Part shown: one piece after another, positions 40,960 to 44,824 of the stretch
How the letters are laid out: every line of letters starts with the position of its first letter
Numbering within the stretch: the first letter of the stretch is position 1
Source of the DNA: Acidobacteriota bacterium
Lineage (GTDB): Bacteria > Acidobacteriota > Holophagae > Acanthopleuribacterales > Acanthopleuribacteraceae
NCBI GenBank assembly: GCA_030066195.1
Contig: JASJCB010000036.1
Location: 1-44,824, forward strand
Length of the DNA: 44,824 bases
Reading direction: 5' to 3'
Translations under genes and position numbers: made by a program
The notes under the pieces: model-generated
Seen by the model: only the letters and a program-made list of their open reading frames with translations
Told to the model about the DNA's origin: nothing
Databases searched by the model: none

Positions 40960-42069
40960 TCAGCCGTGTCGGACCATCAGGCGGGGTTCCTCCGCGTCTT
41001 CGTCGTAGGGGTGTTCCTCGGCGGTTTGTTCCAACTTCTCCAGCGGCACCCACATTAGAACGGGTTTCTCATCCTCGGGATCGAAAATATTGAGGCATGC
41101 CTTGTTATTACGGATGAACAGGATGCGTCTGGCCAGGTCGGTTTTGTAGGCGGGGTCTCCATCCTTGCCGTCGGCGCTGATCACCGTGACGGAATCGCGT
41201 TTTTCCGGGTTGCCGGTCCAAAGGCGGACGGCCAGGTGGTTGTCCGCGGTGATGAAGAGTTCGCGGATCGGCGGGAAGCTTTCGGGGAACTTGGGTTCGA
41301 ATTTTATGCGAACGGCCATGCGCTTGTTCTGCTCCTTGAACTCCTCGAACAATTTCATGCCGTAGTCTTCGTTGAAGGGTACGTCGTTCGTATCGCGTTT
41401 GATGGTGCCGGCTACTTTTTTGGTTCGACCGTCGATCACGGCAATTCGGAAACCGCCGCCCGGATACAGATAGGCGAAACGGCCGTCTCTATCGGCAACC
41501 AGGTCGGGGCGATCGCGCACCGGGTTGAAGGGCGCCGTGGGGACACCGCCGCCGGTACGGCGCACCATCAGGCCGGGGGTGGCGCCCTTGGGTTTGGGCC
41601 AGGAGCCTATTTTGGTCTGCTCTTCCATGGTCTCGTCCAGCCAGTAGACATCGATGGGTTCGTCGGGGTTCATGCTCATGAGGGTTGCGCCGATCCAGCC
41701 GTTTTCCATGCGCACCACTTCCATGCGCCGATTGGGAATACGCACCCGGTCGATAAAGGAGCCGTCGGTTTTGAAGATCTGGAACGCGCCCTGGGCGCCG
41801 TCAAAAACATAGAGCCGGTCACCGATCAGAGAGAGTGAGAGGGGAAAACCGAATTCGCCGGGGCCGTCCCCGGCGGTACCCAGCGTCCGCTTCAGCGTGC
41901 CGTCGGGTCCGTAGTGAAGGACCTTTTTGCCTTTGTGGTTCAAAACAAAGATCGAGCCGTCATCGGCCAGGGCAACTTCGCCCCTTCGGACCGGTTCATA
42001 GATATCGTCCGGCTGAATAGTGGTGAAGCCGGTGTCCAGAGCCATGCATAGCAACAAATTCAATATCAT
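40960..42069 (-). CDS. Secreted 6-bladed beta-propeller protein A
   Basis: This 369-aa protein begins with a short signal-like stretch (MILNLLLCMALDTG) and AGGAGT nine bases before the ATG. The body is a 6-bladed propeller: GEVALADDGSIFVLNHKGKKVLHYGPDGTLKRTLG is the typical first blade (key residues LADDGSIFVL and KVLHYGPDG), then GDGPGEFGFP. This blade type is common in Acidobacteriota and Bacteroidota. It is a paralog of the gene at 42218 (shared layout and similar length). The ligand is unknown. Confidence 0.75.
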   Translation of the reverse strand: MILNLLLCMALDTGFTTIQPDDIYEPVRRGEVALADDGSIFVLNHKGKKVLHYGPDGTLKRTLGTAGDGPGEFGFPLSLSLIGDRLYVFDGAQGAFQIFKTDGSFIDRVRIPNRRMEVVRMENGWIGATLMSMNPDEPIDVYWLDETMEEQTKIGSWPKPKGATPGLMVRRTGGGVPTAPFNPVRDRPDLVADRDGRFAYLYPGGGFRIAVIDGRTKKVAGTIKRDTNDVPFNEDYGMKLFEEFKEQNKRMAVRIKFEPKFPESFPPIRELFITADNHLAVRLWTGNPEKRDSVTVISADGKDGDPAYKTDLARRILFIRNNKACLNIFDPEDEKPVLMWVPLEKLEQTAEEHPYDEDAEEPRLMVRHG

Positions 42070-42097
42070 GTGCGTCTACTCCTGGTTGGTCAAAGCT

Positions 42098-42117
42098 GGT
42101 TCCCATGACTGGGAATC
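42098..42117. other. Small hairpin upstream of propeller gene A
   Basis: GGTTCCCA (42098-42105) pairs with TGGGAATC (42110-42117), one wobble, 4-base loop. It lies 29 bases before the ATG of propeller A. It resembles the GGTTCC hairpins in 40187-40959. Confidence 0.45.
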
Positions 42118-42175
42118 ATGGACCACCAGGGAGCAAGGCGGATGCCGGCGGTTTTGCGCACGGAAAAAGGTAAAT

Positions 42176-42218
42176 CTTCCCCAAATGAGGAAACGCGGCC
42201 TCGTTTGGGGAAGTTTTT
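42176..42218. terminator. Strong terminator between propeller genes
   Basis: CTTCCCCAAATGAGG (42176-42190) pairs with CCTCGTTTGGGGAAG (42199-42213), one mismatch, 8-base loop. TTTTT follows on the plus strand, and on the minus strand a T-rich tract appears after GATTTACC. It abuts the stop codon of propeller B (42218-42220). It ends that transcript, so propeller A needs its own promoter in the remaining 106 bases. Confidence 0.75.
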
Positions 42219-43324
42219 CAGTTGCTACGGACCATGGGGCGGGCTTTCTCCGCGGAGCTGTCGAAGATATTGGCCTTGGCGGTTGCTTCCAATTTGTCCA
42301 TGGGGACGCGCATCAGTATGGCTTCCTCGTCCTCGGGATCGAAGACATTCAACCAGCCGTGACCCTGGTGCAGGTACATGATGCGCCGGGCCAGGTGCTT
42401 GGGATAGGCGGTTTGCACGTCCTTACCGTCTTTGTCGATGACCAGGATGGGGCCGTTCTCGATATCTTTGGCGGACCAGCGACGGATACCCAGGTGATTG
42501 TCGGGACTGATGAAGATATCGCGGATGACGGGGAAGTAATCGGGATAATTTCCTTCCAGGGTTGCCTGCATGGCGATTCCCCGGTTCTTCTCCTTAAAAT
42601 CGGCCAGTTGCTGCTTGCCGTACTCTTCATCGAAGGGAATGGGTTGCAGGTCGCGAGTAATGGTGTTGACCACCTTGCCGGTGTTGCCGTCCAGAACCTT
42701 GATGTGGAAACCCTTGGGATAATAAAGATAGAGGTAGCGGCCGTCGCGGTCGCGTTTGAACAGGGGGCGGTCGCGCACGGGGTTGAACATCATGATGGGT
42801 TTCCCGCCGCCGGAAGGACGCATCTGAATGGTAGAGTTGGCGCCCTTGGGACGCGGCCAGGAGTCGATCTCCTGCTTGCCTTCCAATTTCTCGTTGAAGC
42901 GGAAGGTGGCGATGGGAATTTGGGGATTCATGGCGGTCAACTGGGCGGCGATCCATCCGTCCTTGACTTTTTGAGTATTGAGTCCGAATTCCGGTGTCTT
43001 GTACATGCCGATCAGGTTGCCCTTCAGGTCGAAGATGTGATGGGCGCGCTGCGACACATCATTGACATAGACCTTGCCGTCGAGCAGGGACAGGTAGAAC
43101 GGGAACTGGAACTCGCCGGGTCCGTTGCCCTTCTTGCCGAACGAATTCAGAAGCTTTCCGTCGGGGCTGTAATGCAGGACCTTCTTATTCCTGAAATGAA
43201 GCAGGTAAAGCGAGCCGTCCGGCGCCATGGCGATCTCGTAACGGCGCAGGGGTTCATAGATTTCCGGGACGATTTCAACCATACCGGTATCCAATGCCAG
43301 ACACAGCAACAGACTGAATAACAT
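42218..43324 (-). CDS. Secreted 6-bladed beta-propeller protein B
   Basis: This 368-aa paralog of propeller A starts at 43324 with AGGAGAACGAAC upstream; the longer frame to 43540 runs through the intergenic region and into the divergent gene and is rejected. MLFSLLLCLALDTGMVEIVP is signal-like. The first blade reads IAMAPDGSLYLLH and KVLHYSPDGKLL, then KGNGPGEFQFPFYLSLLDG. Both proteins share the DTG, YEP, and W-P-R/K-P-K-G-A motifs, pointing to tandem duplication. Confidence 0.78.
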   Translation of the reverse strand: MLFSLLLCLALDTGMVEIVPEIYEPLRRYEIAMAPDGSLYLLHFRNKKVLHYSPDGKLLNSFGKKGNGPGEFQFPFYLSLLDGKVYVNDVSQRAHHIFDLKGNLIGMYKTPEFGLNTQKVKDGWIAAQLTAMNPQIPIATFRFNEKLEGKQEIDSWPRPKGANSTIQMRPSGGGKPIMMFNPVRDRPLFKRDRDGRYLYLYYPKGFHIKVLDGNTGKVVNTITRDLQPIPFDEEYGKQQLADFKEKNRGIAMQATLEGNYPDYFPVIRDIFISPDNHLGIRRWSAKDIENGPILVIDKDGKDVQTAYPKHLARRIMYLHQGHGWLNVFDPEDEEAILMRVPMDKLEATAKANIFDSSAEKARPMVRSN

Positions 43325-43462
43325 GTTCGTTCTCCTGGGGGCGATCCGCGACAACGCGTTTAATCGGGAAGACATTATAACCTGCATCTGTTTTCCCATA
43401 AGATGCGAAATGAAATAGAATAGAACCGAATGTAGCAAATCTCTCAAGACGAGGAGTAACCG
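43325..43462. promoter_or_regulatory. Divergent promoter region
   Basis: These 138 bases lie between divergent genes for propeller B (minus) and the PQQ-like propeller (plus) and must hold both promoters. The middle is AT-rich (GAAATGAAATAGAATAGAAC). No clear consensus pair stands out. Confidence 0.5.
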
Positions 43463-44680
43463 ATGCGATCGATACAAGCCCTGTTCATCCTGCTGATAAC
43501 CACCGCTCTTCCCACGGCGGCCAATGATTCCTGGCCCCATTGGGGCGGGCCCGACGGCAATTTCCGCCTGGAAAGAGCCGATATTGCCGACAGTTGGCCG
43601 GAAGACGGCCCCATGGAGTTGTGGCTACGTGATCTGGGTCCGGGTTACACCGGCATCGTGGGTGCGGGGAAAACCCTGTATACGGCATACTACGACGACG
43701 GCCATGAGGTGGTCGTTGCCCTGAGCGCCGAGGACGGCAAGACCATCTGGGAGCGCAAGTATCCCACCAAAACCGTGGAAAGTCAGGTGCTTCAATTCGG
43801 CAAAGGCCCCAACGCCCCGCTGCTGTTGCACAAGGGCCGGTTGTACGTGTTGTCCTTCGATTCACAGCTTCACTGTTTGAACGCCCGGTCCGGCGAAGTG
43901 GTTTGGCGCAAGCATCTGGGCGAGGAAATGGGCGCCGAGGTCCTGCGCTTCGGCGCCGCTGCCGCGCCGGTGGTCTACAAGGACATGGTGATGGTTCAGC
44001 TTGGCGGCAAAGAACACGGCGTTGTGGGTTTCAGTCTTAAGGACGGCGCCGTGAAGTGGAAATCGGAACCCATTCCCGTGAACTACGCCGCGCCCGCTAT
44101 TTTCAAGCGCGGCGGCATGACACAGATGGTTTTCATGGCCAAGAAGGAAGCGGTCTCCGTCTCCATGGCAGACGGCAAGGTGATCTGGCGCGTCCCCCAC
44201 ACCAATCAGTACGACGTTCACGCGGCGCAACCGCTCTACGACGGCGGCGATCACCTGCTGATAGTCTCGCAACGGGGCAGCGGTTCCAAGACCTTGAAGC
44301 TGTCGGCGGACGGCAAAAGCGTGGAGCAGGTGGCCGAGAGCAACCTGTTCAACATCTTCCACAGCAACGCGGTACTGATCGGTAAAACCGCATACGGCGC
44401 CAACGACAAGGTGCTGATGGCCATGGATATCACTACCGGTAAACTCTTGTGGCGCGAGCGCGGTTACGACCGGGCCAACCTGATCCAGGTGGGCGACAAG
44501 TGGATTCTGCTTACGGAATCGGGAAAACTGAGCCTGGCCAGGCTGTCGCCGGAGAAGTTCGAGTTATTGGCCTCGCAACAATACCTGGCCAAGCCGGCAT
44601 GGACGGTGCCCACGATTCTGGGAAACAAGCTCTTCATGCGCGACAAAAGGATCATGATTGCCCTGGATTTGGGCCGGTAG
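43463..44680 (+). CDS. Secreted PQQ-binding-like beta-propeller protein
   Basis: This 405-aa protein starts at ATG 43463 after ACGAGGAG and has a signal peptide (MRSIQALFILLITTALPTAA). The opening DSWPHWGGPDGNFRLE and WPEDGPMELWLRDLG are typical of outer-membrane-assembly/PQQ-like WD propellers. Repeating blades carry the motif G-x-x-x-W-x (DGKTIWERKY, SGEVVWRKHL, DGAVKWKSE, DGKVIWRVP, TGKLLWRER). PQQ-enzyme active-site residues are not visible, so a binding or scaffolding role is more likely than a quinoprotein dehydrogenase. Confidence 0.85.
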   Translation: MRSIQALFILLITTALPTAANDSWPHWGGPDGNFRLERADIADSWPEDGPMELWLRDLGPGYTGIVGAGKTLYTAYYDDGHEVVVALSAEDGKTIWERKYPTKTVESQVLQFGKGPNAPLLLHKGRLYVLSFDSQLHCLNARSGEVVWRKHLGEEMGAEVLRFGAAAAPVVYKDMVMVQLGGKEHGVVGFSLKDGAVKWKSEPIPVNYAAPAIFKRGGMTQMVFMAKKEAVSVSMADGKVIWRVPHTNQYDVHAAQPLYDGGDHLLIVSQRGSGSKTLKLSADGKSVEQVAESNLFNIFHSNAVLIGKTAYGANDKVLMAMDITTGKLLWRERGYDRANLIQVGDKWILLTESGKLSLARLSPEKFELLASQQYLAKPAWTVPTILGNKLFMRDKRIMIALDLGR

Positions 44681-44692
44681 AAGCCTGAGAAA

Positions 44693-44733
44693 GCCGGGGG
44701 CGGTTTGAGGCCGCGCCGAGAAACCGCCCCGGC
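44693..44733 (+). terminator. Hairpin after PQQ-like propeller gene
   Basis: GCCGGGGGCGGTTT (44693-44706) pairs with AAACCGCCCCGGC (44721-44733) with one bulged G. It lies 13 bases past the stop. No T-tract follows. The rest of the window to 44824 holds no gene. Confidence 0.6.
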
Positions 44734-44824
44734 ATCCGGCTGCTTCGCGGCCTGGATTGGATTATTTTGAAAAAGTTGTGCGTTAAATCTCTTATTGTTA
44801 CGGACCGATGAGGTAAAATAAGCA

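Overview
The window looks like a chromosomal stretch of an Acidobacteriota-like bacterium. The clues are a secreted VWFA-related protein of the kind typical of that phylum, a giant hybrid two-component regulator with a Reg_prop propeller sensor, tandem 6-bladed beta-propeller proteins, and a KorAB/Rnf redox operon. The phylum call is an inference from gene content only; there is no rRNA gene here.

Region 1 (about 0.4-14.4 kb, all minus strand) is one long operon: korA-korB, a large ferredoxin-domain protein, rnfB, a PFOR-derived giant protein, then rnfC-D-G-E-A. Start and stop codons overlap or nearly touch throughout. KorAB would make reduced ferredoxin from 2-oxoglutarate, and Rnf would pass those electrons to NAD+ while pumping ions. 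The two extra proteins, apparently derived from the PFOR family but lacking a clear TPP motif, are the unusual part. A hemerythrin-like protein lies just upstream. Next come a tRNA-Asn gene with a consensus sigma70 promoter and a tandem array of terminator plus tRNA 3'-end fragments, then a three-gene operon of aminotransferase, omega-amidase-like nitrilase and a TIGR00725/SLOG protein.

Region 2 (about 18-28 kb) looks accessory. It holds the VWFA protein, a 43-bp tandem repeat array, three 20-bp palindromes, and a two-gene defence-like operon: a TIR domain fused to a PtuA-like ATPase, overlapping a PtuB-like HNH nuclease (Septu architecture with an added TIR). A GST, an AAA-ATPase-like/PD-(D/E)XK protein, an internally deleted relative of it, a transglutaminase-like secreted protein and a small Cys-rich secreted protein follow.

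Region 3 (28-36 kb) has a YdiJ-type FAD/Fe-S dehydrogenase, a 65-aa secreted Cys-rich peptide, and a RiPP-like locus. That locus reads on the minus strand as PqqD-like/M50 peptidase, radical SAM-SPASM maturase, then two precursor peptides with near-identical leaders and diverged cores; each precursor is followed by a 125-bp structured repeat. Divergently there is a third, different precursor-like peptide (55 aa, leader resembling pinensin-type class I lanthipeptides, Gly-Gly then a 5-Cys core), followed by a frameshifted remnant of a second such leader.

Region 4 (36-44.8 kb) has the hybrid two-component regulator, a non-coding interval with three back-to-back hairpins whose stems covary around a conserved loop, two paralogous secreted 6-bladed propellers, and a divergent secreted PQQ-like propeller protein.
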